From positions 124,001-188,000 of the forward strand of contig NZ_SCFY01000001.1 in the NCBI RefSeq assembly GCF_007049795.1: a stretch of DNA of 64,000 nucleotides, read 5' to 3'. Source of the DNA: Ectopseudomonas mendocina (lineage in GTDB: Bacteria; Pseudomonadota; Gammaproteobacteria; Pseudomonadales; Pseudomonadaceae). A model generated the notes under the pieces. That model saw only the letters and a list, made by a program, of their open reading frames with translations, was not told where the DNA came from and made no database searches. The translations under genes were made by a program, and so were the position numbers. Of the stretch, positions 38,325 to 52,707 are shown in pieces; position 1 is the first letter of the stretch; each line of letters starts with the position of its first letter.

Positions 38325-39605
38325 TCAGGCGTCTGGCGCGGCCTTCGCCGGCGGCTCGCTGTTCTCGTAGATCAACAGCGGCTTGGAGGTGCCTTCGATG
38401 ACGCTCTCGTCGATCACCACCTTGCTCACGTCCTGCTGAGACGGGATCTCGTACATGGTGTCGAGCAGAATGCCCTCGAGGATAGAACGCAGACCACGTG
38501 CGCCGGTCTTGCGTTCCAGCGCCTTCTGCGCCACGGATTTCAGCGCATCGGAGCGGAACTCCAGGTCCACGCCTTCCATCTCGAACAGCTTTGCGTACTG
38601 CTTGGTCAGCGCGTTCTTCGGCTCGGTGAGGATCTGTACCAGAGCTGCTTCGTCCAACTCTTCCAGCGTCGCAATCACCGGCAGACGACCGACGAACTCG
38701 GGAATCAGGCCGAACTTGACCAGATCGTCCGGCTCGACTTCGCGCAACGACTCGCCGATTTTCTTGCCTTCCTGCTTGCTGCGCACTTCCGCACCGAAAC
38801 CGATGCCGCCCTTGGTGGAGCGTGCCTGGATGACTTTCTCCAGACCGGCGAATGCACCGCCACAGATGAACAGGATGTTGCGCGTGTCGACCTGCAGGAA
38901 TTCCTGCTGCGGATGCTTGCGCCCGCCTTGCGGCGGAACCGAGGCAACAGTGCCCTCGATCAGTTTCAGCAGCGCCTGCTGCACGCCCTCACCCGACACG
39001 TCGCGAGTAATCGATGGGTTATCGGACTTGCGCGAGATCTTGTCGATTTCGTCGATGTAGACGATGCCCATCTGGGCCTTCTCGACATCGTAATCGCACT
39101 TCTGCAGCAGCTTCTGAATGATGTTCTCGACGTCTTCACCCACATAACCGGCTTCGGTCAGGGTCGTGGCGTCAGCGATGGTGAACGGCACATTGAGCAG
39201 ACGCGCCAGCGTTTCCGCCAGCAGTGTCTTGCCGGAACCGGTCGGACCGATCAGCAGAATGTTGCTCTTGCCCAGCTCGACATCATCTTTCTTGTCGCGC
39301 TGATTAAGACGCTTGTAGTGGTTGTATACCGCTACCGACAGCACTTTCTTGGCGCGCTCCTGACCAATCACATACTGATCGAGGATGCCGCTGATTTCCT
39401 TGGGTGCCGGGAGTTTGTGCGCGCTGCTCTCGGCCTGTGCTTCCTGCACCTCCTCGCGGATGATGTCATTGCACAGGTCGACGCATTCGTCGCAGATGAA
39501 GACGGAAGGACCGGCGATCAACTTGCGCACTTCATGCTGGCTTTTGCCGCAGAAGGAGCAATAAAGCAGTTTGCCGTTGTCCTCACCGTTACGGGTATCA
39601 GTCAT
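38325..39605 (-). CDS. clpX: ATP-dependent Clp protease ATP-binding subunit ClpX
   Basis: AAA+ unfoldase of 426 residues that feeds ClpP. The N-terminal zinc domain has four cysteines (YCSFCGKSQ ... [10 protein letters not shown], 15-45). Walker A is [15 protein letters not shown], Walker [11 protein letters not shown], the RKH loop GGRKHPQ and the ClpP-binding IGF tripeptide ([10 protein letters not shown]) are all present. The start [16 protein letters not shown] at 39605 is the family start; an upstream extension is spurious. Confidence 0.97.
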   Translation of the reverse strand: MTDTRNGEDNGKLLYCSFCGKSQHEVRKLIAGPSVFICDECVDLCNDIIREEVQEAQAESSAHKLPAPKEISGILDQYVIGQERAKKVLSVAVYNHYKRLNQRDKKDDVELGKSNILLIGPTGSGKTLLAETLARLLNVPFTIADATTLTEAGYVGEDVENIIQKLLQKCDYDVEKAQMGIVYIDEIDKISRKSDNPSITRDVSGEGVQQALLKLIEGTVASVPPQGGRKHPQQEFLQVDTRNILFICGGAFAGLEKVIQARSTKGGIGFGAEVRSKQEGKKIGESLREVEPDDLVKFGLIPEFVGRLPVIATLEELDEAALVQILTEPKNALTKQYAKLFEMEGVDLEFRSDALKSVAQKALERKTGARGLRSILEGILLDTMYEIPSQQDVSKVVIDESVIEGTSKPLLIYENSEPPAKAAPDA

Positions 39606-39712
39606 TCGATCAATCCAATACGGTAGGCTTGAAACACAAGATGAAGGCAAATGCGGGCATTTTCAAGGGCGCAGGTCGCGTCATTGAAGGGTGCCCGCAG
39701 ACGGAGCCTTAT

Positions 39713-40354
39713 CTAGACCGGCATTTGACGCTTTTCGTGTACGGCATCTACAAGACCGTATTCCATGGCACGCGAAGCGCTCATGAAGTTGTCGCGGTTG
39801 GTATCACGCTCGATGATTTCCAGACTCTGACCAGTGTGATGCGCCAGCAGCTCGTTCAAGCGTTCACGGATAAACAGTATTTCCTTGGCATGGATCTCGA
39901 TGTCCGAGGCCTGCCCCTGGAAGCCACCCAGCGGCTGGTGAATCATCACGCGCGAGTTCGGCAGGCAGAAACGCTTGCCCTTGGCGCCGCCCGCCAGCAG
40001 GAATGCACCCATGCTGCAGGCCTGACCGATGCAGGTGGTGGACACGTCCGCCTTGATGAACTGCATGGTGTCATAGATCGCCATACCTGCAGTCACCGAG
40101 CCACCCGGCGAGTTGATGTACAGGTGAATGTCCTTGTCCGGATTCTCTGCTTCCAGAAACAGCAGCTGGGCGCAAATCAGGTTGGCCATGTAGTCCTCGA
40201 CCTGACCAACCAGAAAGATCACGCGCTCCTTGAGCAGACGCGAATAGATGTCGTAGGCACGCTCGCCACGAGCGGACTGCTCGATGACCATCGGCACCAG
40301 GCCGCCAGCGGCCTGAATTTCAGGCATGTTTTGCATAAAAGGATTGCGGGACAT
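39713..40354 (-). CDS. clpP: ATP-dependent Clp protease proteolytic subunit ClpP
   Basis: Serine protease tetradecamer subunit of 213 residues. Catalytic triad visible: Ser in [14 protein letters not shown], His in [11 protein letters not shown] and Asp in [10 protein letters not shown]. The N-terminal [32 protein letters not shown] is conserved. The ATG at 40354 gives MSRNPF, as in other pseudomonads. The C-terminal end ([22 protein letters not shown]) is slightly changed relative to typical ClpP (VEYGLID). The tig-clpP-clpX order is canonical. Confidence 0.96.
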   Translation of the reverse strand: MSRNPFMQNMPEIQAAGGLVPMVIEQSARGERAYDIYSRLLKERVIFLVGQVEDYMANLICAQLLFLEAENPDKDIHLYINSPGGSVTAGMAIYDTMQFIKADVSTTCIGQACSMGAFLLAGGAKGKRFCLPNSRVMIHQPLGGFQGQASDIEIHAKEILFIRERLNELLAHHTGQSLEIIERDTNRDNFMSASRAMEYGLVDAVHEKRQMPV

Positions 40355-40394
40355 GTCTTGCGCTCACTCCCTAATAGTCATGTCTCAAATACGC

Positions 40395-40420
40395 ATAAGC
40401 CAGCACGGAGGCTGGCTTAT
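40395..40420 (-). terminator. Hairpin terminator after tig
   Basis: Perfect 10-bp stem ATAAGCCAGC/GCTGGCTTAT with a 6-base loop, 29 bases past the tig stop. The following GCGTATTTG is only modestly T-rich, so readthrough into clpP is likely. Confidence 0.65.
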
Positions 40421-40448
40421 GGTGGTGTACTCGAACGAAGTTACCAGA

Positions 40449-41759
40449 TCAGTCGGCTTTAGGAGCTTCCGCCGGCTTGACTGCGTCTTCGTAGGAAACC
40501 GCTTTATCGGTCACGTTGGCCTTCTGCAGAACAGTATCTACAACTTGCTCTTCCAGTACAACCGAACGCACTTCGTTCATTTGCTGGTCGTTCTTGTAGT
40601 ACCAGGCAACGACCTGCTCAGGCTCTTGGTAAGCCGAGGCCATTTCTTCGATCAGTTCGCGTACGCGGGCTTCGTCAGGCTTCAGGTCGAACTGCTTGAC
40701 CACTTCAGCAACGATCAGGCCCAGCACGACACGACGCTTGGCTTGCTCTTCGAACAGCTCGGCCGGCAGTTGATCAGGCTGGATATTGCCACCGAACTGC
40801 TGAACGGCCTGCACGCGCAGACGGTTCACTTCGTTAGCGATCAGCGCCTTCGGCACTTCAACCGGGTTGGCAGCCAGCAGGCCGTCCATTACCTGGTTCT
40901 TGACCTTGGACTTGATGGCCTGACGCAGCTCGCGTTCCATGTTCTTGCGGACTTCGGCACGGAAACCTTCCAGACCGCCTTCCTTGATACCGAACAGAGC
41001 GAAGAACTCGTCGTTCAGCTCAGGCAGTTGCGGGGCGGAAACGCTGTTCACGGTAACGGTGAACTCAGCGGTTTTGCCGGCCAGATCGAGGTTCTGGTAG
41101 TCCTCGGGGAAGGTCGGGTTGATCACGCGCTCTTCACCAGCCTTGGCGCCGACCAGGGCGTCTTCGAAGCCCGGGATCATGCGACCAGAGCCCAGCACTA
41201 GTTGAGTGCCCTTGGCGCTACCGCCAGCGAAGGCTTCGCCGTCGATCTTGCCAACGAAGTCGATGTTCAGCTGATCGCCATTCTCGGCAGCACGCTCAAC
41301 AGCTTCGAAGCGGGTGTTCTGCTTGCGCAGGATGTCGAGCATGTTGTCGACGTCACTGTCAGCCACATCAGCTTCGAGGCGCTCGATGGCGATGGAGTCG
41401 AAACCGGAAACCTGAAACTCGGGGAATACTTCGAAAGTAGCGACGTATTCCAGATCCTTGCCCTTCTCGAAGGACTTGGGCTCGACAGCCGGAGCACCGG
41501 CCGGATTCAGCTTCTGCTCAACCACGGCTTCGTAAAAGGTAGCCTGGATCAGGTCACCCAAGGCTTCCTGACGAGCAGCGTCTTCATAACGCTGACGGAT
41601 CACGCTCATCGGCACCTTGCCAGGACGGAAGCCAGGAACCTTGGCACGACGGGCAGTCTGCTGCAGACGCTTGTTGACTTCGGTCTCGATGCGCTCGACG
41701 GGTACGCCGACAGTCATGCGGCGCTCAAGAGCAGAAGTGCTTTCAACAGAAACTTGCAT
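40449..41759 (-). CDS. tig: Trigger factor (ribosome-associated chaperone)
   Basis: A 436-residue prolyl isomerase that binds near the ribosome exit tunnel. N-terminal ribosome-binding domain with the signature [15 protein letters not shown] (about 45-59), a central FKBP domain ([48 protein letters not shown], about 160-210), and the helical C-terminal arms. The ATG at 41759 (MQVSVEST) has GAGGA seven bases upstream. Confidence 0.96.
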   Translation of the reverse strand: MQVSVESTSALERRMTVGVPVERIETEVNKRLQQTARRAKVPGFRPGKVPMSVIRQRYEDAARQEALGDLIQATFYEAVVEQKLNPAGAPAVEPKSFEKGKDLEYVATFEVFPEFQVSGFDSIAIERLEADVADSDVDNMLDILRKQNTRFEAVERAAENGDQLNIDFVGKIDGEAFAGGSAKGTQLVLGSGRMIPGFEDALVGAKAGEERVINPTFPEDYQNLDLAGKTAEFTVTVNSVSAPQLPELNDEFFALFGIKEGGLEGFRAEVRKNMERELRQAIKSKVKNQVMDGLLAANPVEVPKALIANEVNRLRVQAVQQFGGNIQPDQLPAELFEEQAKRRVVLGLIVAEVVKQFDLKPDEARVRELIEEMASAYQEPEQVVAWYYKNDQQMNEVRSVVLEEQVVDTVLQKANVTDKAVSYEDAVKPAEAPKAD

Positions 41760-41887
41760 GGATATTCCTCGTTGCACAGACATAAGCCGGCTCGAACCGG
41801 CCCCGAATCAAGGCCAAGCATTCTAGAGGCTCAATGTGCAGAAGTCACCCTAGAAGCAGGCGGCAGTCGGGAGGGGCTATATAAAGA

Positions 41888-41972
41888 TGGTGCGGACGGA
41901 GAGACTCGAACTCTCACACCTTGCGGCGCCAGAACCTAAATCTGGTGTGTCTACCAATTCCACCACGTCCGC
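41888..41972 (-). tRNA. tRNA-Leu(TAG)
   Basis: 85-nt class II tRNA with encoded CCA. Acceptor GCGGACG pairs with CGTCCGC. The anticodon loop reads TTTAGGT in the CCAGA/TCTGG stem, giving anticodon TAG (leucine codon CUA). It has a long variable arm, TTCGAGTCT T-loop and GGTAGACAC D-arm. Downstream of the Arg and His tRNAs on the same strand. Confidence 0.96.
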
Positions 41973-42028
41973 GTGGCTTTGCAGCTTAAAACAAAAACGC
42001 CAGGCTTTTGGCCTGGCGCTTTGGAATA

Positions 42029-42104
42029 TGGGGTGGACGATGGGAATCGAACCCACGACACCAGGAGCCACAATCCTGTGCTCTACCAACTGAGCTACGC
42101 CCAC
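42029..42104 (-). tRNA. tRNA-His(GTG)
   Basis: 76-nt tRNA with encoded CCA. Acceptor GTGGGCG pairs with CGTCCAC with one G-T pair; the anticodon loop ATTGTGGC gives GTG. D-arm and TTCGATTC T-loop are regular. The discriminator is C, typical for histidine, and it is expected to carry the extra G at -1. Confidence 0.96.
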
Positions 42105-42140
42105 CATATTGCATTTGCTTACTCTTGCCTGACCGCCAAA

Positions 42141-42217
42141 TGGCGCACCCGGCAGGACTCGAACCTGCGACCATCCGCTTAGAAGGCGGATGCTCTATCC
42201 AGCTGAGCTACGGGCAC
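42141..42217 (-). tRNA. tRNA-Arg(TCT)
   Basis: 77-nt tRNA with encoded CCA. Acceptor GTGCCCG pairs with CGGGTGC; the anticodon loop CTTCTAA within CCGC/GCGG gives TCT, reading AGA/AGG. First gene of the three-tRNA cluster, upstream of the His and Leu tRNAs and of tig. Confidence 0.95.
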
Positions 42218-42328
42218 TTATCCATCCACTAGCGCAGACTTACAAGCTTTTGGCTCCAACCTCACCACCAGGGCTTGGCTCTTGCCGCCTCACCCAGCGA
42301 GCGGCTGTTCCTGAGAAGCGGGGCGAAT

Positions 42329-42355
42329 GTTATAGACGCCTCCCAACCTCGTCAA
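42329..42355 (-). promoter_or_regulatory. Promoter of the Arg-His-Leu tRNA operon
   Basis: On the minus strand TTGACG (42350-42355) and TATAAC (42329-42334) with a 15-base spacer, AT-rich upstream DNA (AAATTT-like UP element) and a GC-rich discriminator (CGCCCC) after the -10. This combination is typical of stringently controlled stable RNA promoters. It lies about 110 bases before tRNA-Arg. Confidence 0.7.
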
Positions 42356-42486
42356 CAGAAATTTTCAAAAAAATTCAGCGATTTAAAGGAGTTACGCGAA
42401 AACGACGGCAGGCGCCTTTGCCCAGGTGAGCGCCCATGCGAGAATGCGCGTCCTTTTTTCATCCTTATTAATGGTTAACCAGCGCA

Positions 42487-43341
42487 ATGACCGCACAACT
42501 GATCGACGGCAAGGCGATCGCCGCCAGCCTCCGCCAGCAGATTGCCCAACGTGTCGCCGAACGCCGCCAGCAAGGCCTTCGTGCGCCAGGCCTGGCCGTG
42601 ATCCTGGTCGGCACCGATCCTGCCTCCCAGGTCTATGTGTCACATAAACGCAAGGATTGCGAAGAAGTCGGTTTCCTCTCCCGTGCCTATGATCTGCCGG
42701 CAGAGACCAGCCAGGCCGATCTGCTCGCGCTGATCGACGAGCTCAATGAAGACCCGACCATCGACGGTATCCTGGTACAGCTACCGCTGCCGGAGAATCT
42801 CGACTCGTCCCTGCTGCTCGAACGCATTCGTCCGGACAAGGATGTGGACGGCTTCCATCCCTACAACATCGGCCGTTTGGCACAGCGCATGCCGCTGCTG
42901 CGCCCCTGCACCCCCAAAGGCATCATGACCCTGCTGGAAAGCACCGGGGCCGATCTGTACGGCATGCATGCGGTGGTGGTCGGCGCCTCCAACATCGTTG
43001 GCCGCCCGATGGCCATGGAGCTGTTGCTGGCCGGTTGCACCGTCACCGTCACTCACCGTTTCACCAAGGATCTGGCCGGCCATGTAGGCCAGGCCGATAT
43101 CGTCGTGGTGGCTGCCGGTAAGCCGGGGCTGGTCAAGGGTGAGTGGATCAAGCCAGGCGCCATCGTCATCGACGTTGGCATCAACCGACAGGAAGACGGC
43201 AAGCTGGTCGGCGACGTGACCTTTGATGCCGCCCTGCCCCGCGCTGGCTGGATCACACCGGTTCCAGGCGGTGTTGGCCCGATGACCCGCGCAGGGCTGC
43301 TGGAGAACACCCTGCACGCGGCCGAACATCTGCATAAATAA
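42487..43341 (+). CDS. folD: Bifunctional methylenetetrahydrofolate dehydrogenase/cyclohydrolase FolD
   Basis: Interconverts 5,10-methylene- and 10-formyl-THF with NADP. The 284-residue protein has [13 protein letters not shown] with the catalytic lysine near 56, [13 protein letters not shown], the cofactor-binding [17 protein letters not shown] (about 162-178) and [17 protein letters not shown] near the C-terminus. Divergent from the tRNA operon across about 270 bases that contain only the tRNA promoter. Confidence 0.97.
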   Translation: MTAQLIDGKAIAASLRQQIAQRVAERRQQGLRAPGLAVILVGTDPASQVYVSHKRKDCEEVGFLSRAYDLPAETSQADLLALIDELNEDPTIDGILVQLPLPENLDSSLLLERIRPDKDVDGFHPYNIGRLAQRMPLLRPCTPKGIMTLLESTGADLYGMHAVVVGASNIVGRPMAMELLLAGCTVTVTHRFTKDLAGHVGQADIVVVAAGKPGLVKGEWIKPGAIVIDVGINRQEDGKLVGDVTFDAALPRAGWITPVPGGVGPMTRAGLLENTLHAAEHLHK

Positions 43342-43359
43342 GCAGCACTGCATAACAAA

Positions 43360-43383
43360 CAACGGCACCCGAGGGTGCCGTTG
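43360..43383. terminator. Terminator between folD and the convergent ABC operon
   Basis: Stem CAACGGCACC/GGTGCCGTTG with loop CGAG, just after the folD stop and 18 bases before the end of the solute-binding gene on the other strand. T-rich flanks on both sides suggest two-way function. Confidence 0.8.
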
Positions 43384-43401
43384 TCGTTTCTGCCGTATGG
43401 A

Positions 43402-45144
43402 TCAGTTGCGCGCCTGCTCCCAGGACTTGAGCAACTCGTCGTAGGCGATGGTTTCGCCCTTGGGTTTCTCGTTGGCCAGCTTGGGTTTCGGTGCGCCCGG
43501 CTGGTCGAACCAGTACTGCGGGTCACGCGGCTCGTTCAGCTTCGGCCCGCACTCACCCAGCACACCTGAGCGCTCCAGACGACCGAGCATGGTGTCTTGC
43601 GCAGCCGCCAAGCCATCGAGCGCCTGTTGCGGCGTCTTGTCACCGCTGGCGGCCTCGGCGATGAACTGCCACCAGAGCTGAGCCAGACGTGGATAGTCCG
43701 GCACGTTGGTGCCGGTCGGCGTCCATTGCACACGTGCTGGACTGCGGTAGAACTCTACCAAGCCACCCAGCTTGGGCGCTACGTCCGTCATCGCCTGCGA
43801 GTTGATGTCCGACTCACGAATCGGCGTCAGGCCGACCAGGGTCTTTTTCAGCGAGACGGTCTTGGAGGTAACGAACTGCGCATAGAGCCAGGCGGCCAGG
43901 CGCTGTTTCTCCGGCGTGGAGTTGAGGAAGGTCCAGGAACCGGTGTCCTGATAACCGAGCTTCATGCCCTCCTCCCAATACGGGCCCTTGGGCGACGGCG
44001 CCATACGCCATTTCGGCGTGCCATCGTCGTTGACCACCGGCAGCCCCGGCTTGGTCATATCGGCGGTAAAGGCGGTGTACCAGAAGATCTGCTGAGCGAT
44101 GGCGCCCTGCGCCGGCACCGGACCGGATTCGGAGAAGGTCATGCCCTGCGCTTCCGGCGGCGCGTACTGGCGCATCCAATCGACGTACTTCTGCGTGGCG
44201 AACACCGCCGCCGGCCCGTTGGTATCACCACCGCGGGCGACACTGGAACCTACCGGGCGGCAGCCGTCGACGCGAATGCCCCACTCGTCCACCGGCAGGC
44301 CGTTGGGCAGGCCCTTGTCGCCACCGCCAGCCATGGAGAACCAGGCGTCGGTGAAACGCCAGCCCAGCGACGGATCTTTCTTGCCGTAGTCCATGTGGCC
44401 ATAGACACGCTTACCGTCGATTTCCTTGACGTGTACCGAGAAGAACTCAGCAATGTCCTCGTAGGCCGACCAGTTCACCGGCACGCCCAGCTCGTAGCCG
44501 TAGATTTCCTTGAACTTGGCCTTCAGCTCCGGACGCTCGAACCAGTCGGCGCGGAACCAATAGAGGTTGGCGAACTGCTGATCGGGTAACTGATAAACCT
44601 TGCCGTCCGGCCCGGTGGTGAAGGACAGGCCGATGAAATCGTCAAGATCGAGAGTCGGCGAGGTGAAGTCCTTACCCTCGTTAGCCATCATGTCGGTGAT
44701 CGACACCGCCTTGCCATAACGGAAGTGGGTACCGATCAGGTCCGAGTCGTTGACCCAGCCGTCGTAGATGTTCTTGCCGGACTGCATCTGCGTCTGCAGC
44801 TTCTCGACCACATCGCCTTCCTGCATCAGGTCATGCTTGAGCTTGATACCGGTGATTTCACTGAAAGCCTTGGCCAGAACCTTGGACTCGTACTCATGGG
44901 TGGTCAGGGTTTCCGAGGCGACATTGATATTCATGCCACGAAACGGCTCGGCAGCCTTGATGAACCACTTCAGTTCTTCGAGCTGTTGCTCCGGCGTCAG
45001 GGTCGAGGGGTTGAACTCATCATTGATCCATTTCTTCGCGGCCTCTTCATAGGCATCCGCCCAGGCCGCACCGCTCAAACCGGACAACGCCAGCAAGGCG
45101 GCCAACGCCAAGCTATGTCGGGTCTTGTTGTTATTGTCGAACAT
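43402..45144 (-). CDS. ABC transporter substrate-binding protein, GlpV-like (putative glycerol/polyol)
   Basis: Periplasmic family 1 solute-binding protein of 580 residues. Signal peptide MFDNNNKTRHSLALAALLALSGLSGAAWA; the mature part begins DAYEEAAKKWINDEFNPSTLTPEQQLEELKWFIKAAEPFRGMNINV. Repeated aromatics and the LPDQQFANLYWFRADWF segment line the cleft. The gene order (two ATPases, two permeases, DUF2160, binding protein) is that of the Rhizobium glycerol importer GlpSTPQUV, where GlpV binds glycerol; no glycerol kinase is nearby here, so the substrate is unproven. Start ATG 45144 has GGAGG five bases upstream. Last gene of the operon. Confidence 0.85.
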   Translation of the reverse strand: MFDNNNKTRHSLALAALLALSGLSGAAWADAYEEAAKKWINDEFNPSTLTPEQQLEELKWFIKAAEPFRGMNINVASETLTTHEYESKVLAKAFSEITGIKLKHDLMQEGDVVEKLQTQMQSGKNIYDGWVNDSDLIGTHFRYGKAVSITDMMANEGKDFTSPTLDLDDFIGLSFTTGPDGKVYQLPDQQFANLYWFRADWFERPELKAKFKEIYGYELGVPVNWSAYEDIAEFFSVHVKEIDGKRVYGHMDYGKKDPSLGWRFTDAWFSMAGGGDKGLPNGLPVDEWGIRVDGCRPVGSSVARGGDTNGPAAVFATQKYVDWMRQYAPPEAQGMTFSESGPVPAQGAIAQQIFWYTAFTADMTKPGLPVVNDDGTPKWRMAPSPKGPYWEEGMKLGYQDTGSWTFLNSTPEKQRLAAWLYAQFVTSKTVSLKKTLVGLTPIRESDINSQAMTDVAPKLGGLVEFYRSPARVQWTPTGTNVPDYPRLAQLWWQFIAEAASGDKTPQQALDGLAAAQDTMLGRLERSGVLGECGPKLNEPRDPQYWFDQPGAPKPKLANEKPKGETIAYDELLKSWEQARN

Positions 45145-45195
45145 AGAGACCTCCATCTCAGGATATGGGGAGAGGCATACCGGCGGCAGCCCGGC

Positions 45196-45468
45196 TCAGC
45201 CCCAGCGCATGACTGCGCACAACCACAACAGCGATAGCAGCGACGCTATCCACACGCTCCAGTCGGTCACGCCTATCACCAGCAGGTGCAGGTAGGCGCT
45301 GCCGAGCAGACCGATGAACAGCCGATCCCCACGGGTGGTGGTGATCGGCAGAAAACCCTTGCGCTCGACACAGGGCCAGCGCAGCTCGACCAGCGTCATG
45401 CCGGCCAGCAGCACGGCGATGCAACCGAAGAACAGCGCGGTCGGTAGAGTCCAGGCCATCCAGCTCAT
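45196..45468 (-). CDS. Small DUF2160 membrane protein (GlpU-like)
   Basis: A 90-residue protein with two to three hydrophobic segments (TALFFGCIAVLLAGMTLVEL near 10-29, LFIGLLGSAYLHLLVIGV near 50-67, WIASLLSLLWLCAVM near 72-86). It is the DUF2160 family, which occurs with GlpV-type transporters. GGGAGG precedes the ATG. It lies between permease and binding-protein genes, so a role in the transporter is expected; what it does is not known. Confidence 0.88.
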   Translation of the reverse strand: MSWMAWTLPTALFFGCIAVLLAGMTLVELRWPCVERKGFLPITTTRGDRLFIGLLGSAYLHLLVIGVTDWSVWIASLLSLLWLCAVMRWG

Positions 45469-45480
45469 GATGAACCTCCC

Positions 45481-46281
<801 letters not shown>

Positions 46282-46289
46282 GGTCGGCC

Positions 46290-47149
<860 letters not shown>

Positions 47150-47153
<4 letters not shown>

Positions 47154-48247
47154 GGCGCCACCTCCACCAGATAGTCATCGGCATAGAGCATCAGCCACTG
47201 CGCCGGAAAACTCAGGTAGACCTGCTCGTGCGGCACGGGCTGATCCTCCTGCAGGCGCGCCTTGAGCACCTGGCCATCGAGGTCGAAAGTGAGGATCTTG
47301 TAGGTGCCAAGGTCCTCAACGTGCAGCACCCGGCCACACAACGCATCTTCATATGCGCCGTCCCAGACGTGCACGAACTCGGGACGAATGCCCACCTCCA
47401 GACGCTTGCCATCCAGTTCGGCCAGACGCTGATTGAGCGCGTCGGAAAGCGGCAGCACGGTACCGGCAAAGCGCACCCCGCCCTCGCAGCGCTGCACGTC
47501 AATCAGGTTCATGCCCGGGCTGCCGATGAAATAGCCGACGAAGGTATGGCCGGGGCGCTCGAACAACTCGCGTGGCGTGCCGAACTGGACGATCTGCCCG
47601 CCGTACATCACTGCGATCTTGTCGGCGAAGGTGGAAGCCTCCAGCTGATCGTGGGTGACGTAGACCATGGTGATGTTGAACTGCTCATGGATCTGCTTGA
47701 GCTTGCGTCGCAGCTTCCACTTCAGATGCGGGTCAATCACCGTCAGCGGCTCGTCGAAGAGAATCGCCGACACGTCGTCGCGCACCAGGCCACGGCCCAT
47801 GGACACCTTCTGTTTCTCGTCGGCGGTGAGGTTACGCGCCTTCTTGTGCAGCAACGGATGCAACTCCAGCACCTCGGCGATCTCATGCACCTTGCTCATC
47901 ACTCGGGCTTCGTCCATGCCTTGGTTGCGCAGCGGGAAGGCCAGGTTGTCGAACACCGTCATGGTGTCGTAGACCACCGGGAACTGGAAAACCTGGGCGA
48001 TGTTGCGCTCTTGCGGCGATAGCGTGTTGACCGCCTTGCCGTCGAACTGCACCTCGCCCTGCGACGGGCTGAGCAGGCCGGAGATGATGTTGAGCAAGGT
48101 GGACTTGCCACAGCCCGACGGCCCCAGCAGCGCGTACGCGCCACCCTGCTGCCAGATATGGTTCATCTCGCGGATTGCGTAATCTTCCGGCGATTTCGGC
48201 GTGCCGCTGTAACTGTGCGCAAGGTTGTGCAAGCGAATCTCGGCCAT
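47150..48247 (-). CDS. ABC transporter ATPase (GlpT-like)
   Basis: 365-residue ATPase of the MalK/UgpC group. Walker A GPSGCGKST (about 42-50), Walker B with ILFDEPLTVIDPH, and the H-loop YVTHDQLEA are intact. The signature motif is diverged to NLTADEKQKVSMG instead of LSGGQ, a feature of the second ATPase in GlpS/GlpT pairs. C-terminal TOBE domain from about 285. Together with the other ATPase it would form a heterodimer. It shares one base of its start codon with the stop of the upstream ATPase gene. Confidence 0.9.
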
Positions 48248-49341
48248 CAGGCGGCCCTCCCCTGACGACGACTGGGCGCCTGCACCAACTGCCCATCGGC
48301 AGCGAAGACGAACAGCTTGTGGGTGGGGATGTAGATCAGGATCGGTGTATCGACCGCGTACTCGTGCACCCCCGGCAGGTGCAGCACCAGCACGAACTGC
48401 TCGTTGCGCACATGCAGGAAGGTTTCCGAGCCGCTGATCTCGGCCAGCTCAACCGTTACCGCTAGCTCCAGGTCATCGTCGTTGGACGGCACCAGGCCGA
48501 TATGGCTGGGGCGCACACCGAAGCGGTACTCGCCCTCAGCGATGCCGCGCAGATCGGGATTGAGCGGAAAGTGCACGCAGTCGGCGAAGCTCACCTCGGA
48601 GCCGCTGATACGCCCCGGCATCAGGTTGATCGCAGGTTCCGAGAACAGCTCGGCAGCCAGCACCTGCTGCGGACGGTGGTAGACCTCGGCGGTCTTGCCG
48701 CTCTGCACCACCCGCCCCTCATGCAGAATGGTGGTGGTGCCACCCAAGGCCAGTGCCTCGTTGGGCTCGGTGGTGGCGTAGATGGCGATGGTATGGCGCG
48801 CCTGGAACAGCTCGCGCATTTCCTGGCGTAGTTCTTCGCGCAGCTTGTAGTCGAGATTGACCAAGGGTTCGTCGAAGAGAATCAACGAGGCATCCTTGAC
48901 CAACGCCCGGGCCATGGCGGTGCGCTGCTGTTGGCCGCCAGAGAGTTCCAGCGGATAACGCGACAGCAGTTTCTCAATGCGCAACATGCGCGCCGTGGCC
49001 TCGACCTTCTCGACGATCTGCTCCTTGGTCACGCCGGCCTGGCGCAGCGGCGAGGCGATGTTCTCGAACACCGTCAGGGTCGGGTAGTTGATGAACTGCT
49101 GATAGACCATCGACACGTTGCGCTGGCGCACCGGTACGCCGGTGACATCGGCGCCGTTCATCAGCACGCGGCCGCTGCTGGGCCGATCCAGACCGGCCAT
49201 CAGGCGCATCAGGCTGGTCTTGCCGGCCAGGGTGCGGCCGAGCAGAACGTTGAAGGAGCCCGGTTCGAAACTCAGGCAGGCATCGTCGATATGCACCTGA
49301 CCGTCGACGATACGGGTGACGTGTTCGAGCTTGAGCGACAT
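48247..49341 (-). CDS. ABC transporter ATPase (GlpS-like), first gene of the operon
   Basis: 364-residue ATPase. Walker A is unusual, [15 protein letters not shown] rather than GxSGxGKS; signature [15 protein letters not shown] and Walker [13 protein letters not shown] are normal; the switch histidine position reads [10 protein letters not shown], so the usual histidine is replaced. This ATPase has a good signature but a degenerate switch region, while its partner has the reverse, which fits an asymmetric heterodimer with one working site. C-terminal TOBE domain. The ATG at 49341 has AAGGA six bases upstream; a sigma-54 promoter lies upstream. Confidence 0.9.
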   Translation of the reverse strand: MSLKLEHVTRIVDGQVHIDDACLSFEPGSFNVLLGRTLAGKTSLMRLMAGLDRPSSGRVLMNGADVTGVPVRQRNVSMVYQQFINYPTLTVFENIASPLRQAGVTKEQIVEKVEATARMLRIEKLLSRYPLELSGGQQQRTAMARALVKDASLILFDEPLVNLDYKLREELRQEMRELFQARHTIAIYATTEPNEALALGGTTTILHEGRVVQSGKTAEVYHRPQQVLAAELFSEPAINLMPGRISGSEVSFADCVHFPLNPDLRGIAEGEYRFGVRPSHIGLVPSNDDDLELAVTVELAEISGSETFLHVRNEQFVLVLHLPGVHEYAVDTPILIYIPTHKLFVFAADGQLVQAPSRRQGRAA

Positions 49342-49385
49342 GGCCTGTCCTTTTTCTTGTCGTGCCATTCGATTGCGAACATCGA

Positions 49386-49402
49386 TAGCGACAAGCGTGC
49401 CA
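49386..49402 (-). promoter_or_regulatory. Sigma-54 promoter of the GlpSTPQUV-like operon
   Basis: On the minus strand TGGCACGCTTGTCGCTA: the -24 element TGGCACG is perfect, the -12 reads TCGC for TTGC, and the invariant GG and GC are exactly ten bases apart. It points at the first ATPase gene, whose start is 45 bases downstream. A sigma-54 activator gene lies divergently just beyond. Confidence 0.82.
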
Positions 49403-49479
49403 GCCTCTAAAAAACCAACGCATCTCGTTGATCATAATCGAAAAAGTCGCCAAAGAACGGTGCAGCGACGGTTTTCCAC

Positions 49480-49549
49480 TGAACACTTTTGAACAGTCGA
49501 ATGTGAACAACTGAACAATTCGTTCGTTGACTTTGAACAGCCTTGAACG
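49480..49549. promoter_or_regulatory. Cluster of TGAACA-type repeats, probable activator binding sites
   Basis: GAACA occurs at 49481, 49491, 49505, 49513 and 49535, with GAACG at 49545, all on the plus strand. Two pairs are spaced exactly ten bases (49481/49491 and 49535/49545). They lie about 80-150 bases upstream of the -24 element, the usual place for enhancer sites of a sigma-54 activator, and directly before the activator gene. Confidence 0.65.
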
Positions 49550-49601
49550 AAACTGGACCGATCGCGGCGCAGATCGCGAACCAACAAGAAGAGATCGCAC
49601 C

Positions 49602-52672
<3,071 letters not shown>

Positions 52673-52681
52673 AAAGGGCAC

Positions 52682-52702
52682 AGGTGCGCCGGGTACGCAC
52701 CT
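52682..52702. terminator. Short hairpin between convergent ampC and acyl-CoA dehydrogenase genes
   Basis: 7-bp stem AGGTGCG/CGCACCT with a 7-base loop in the 35-base gap between the two stops. There is no T run, so function as a terminator is only suggested by position. Confidence 0.4.
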
Positions 52703-52707
52703 TGCGC

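Noticed and set aside
41786..41801. GCCGG/CCGGC hairpin before tig as a riboswitch or thermometer
   Set aside because: Only a 5-bp stem, without further conserved structure.
49527..49555. TTGACT as the -35 box of the activator gene
   Set aside because: No acceptable -10 box lies 16-18 bases downstream.
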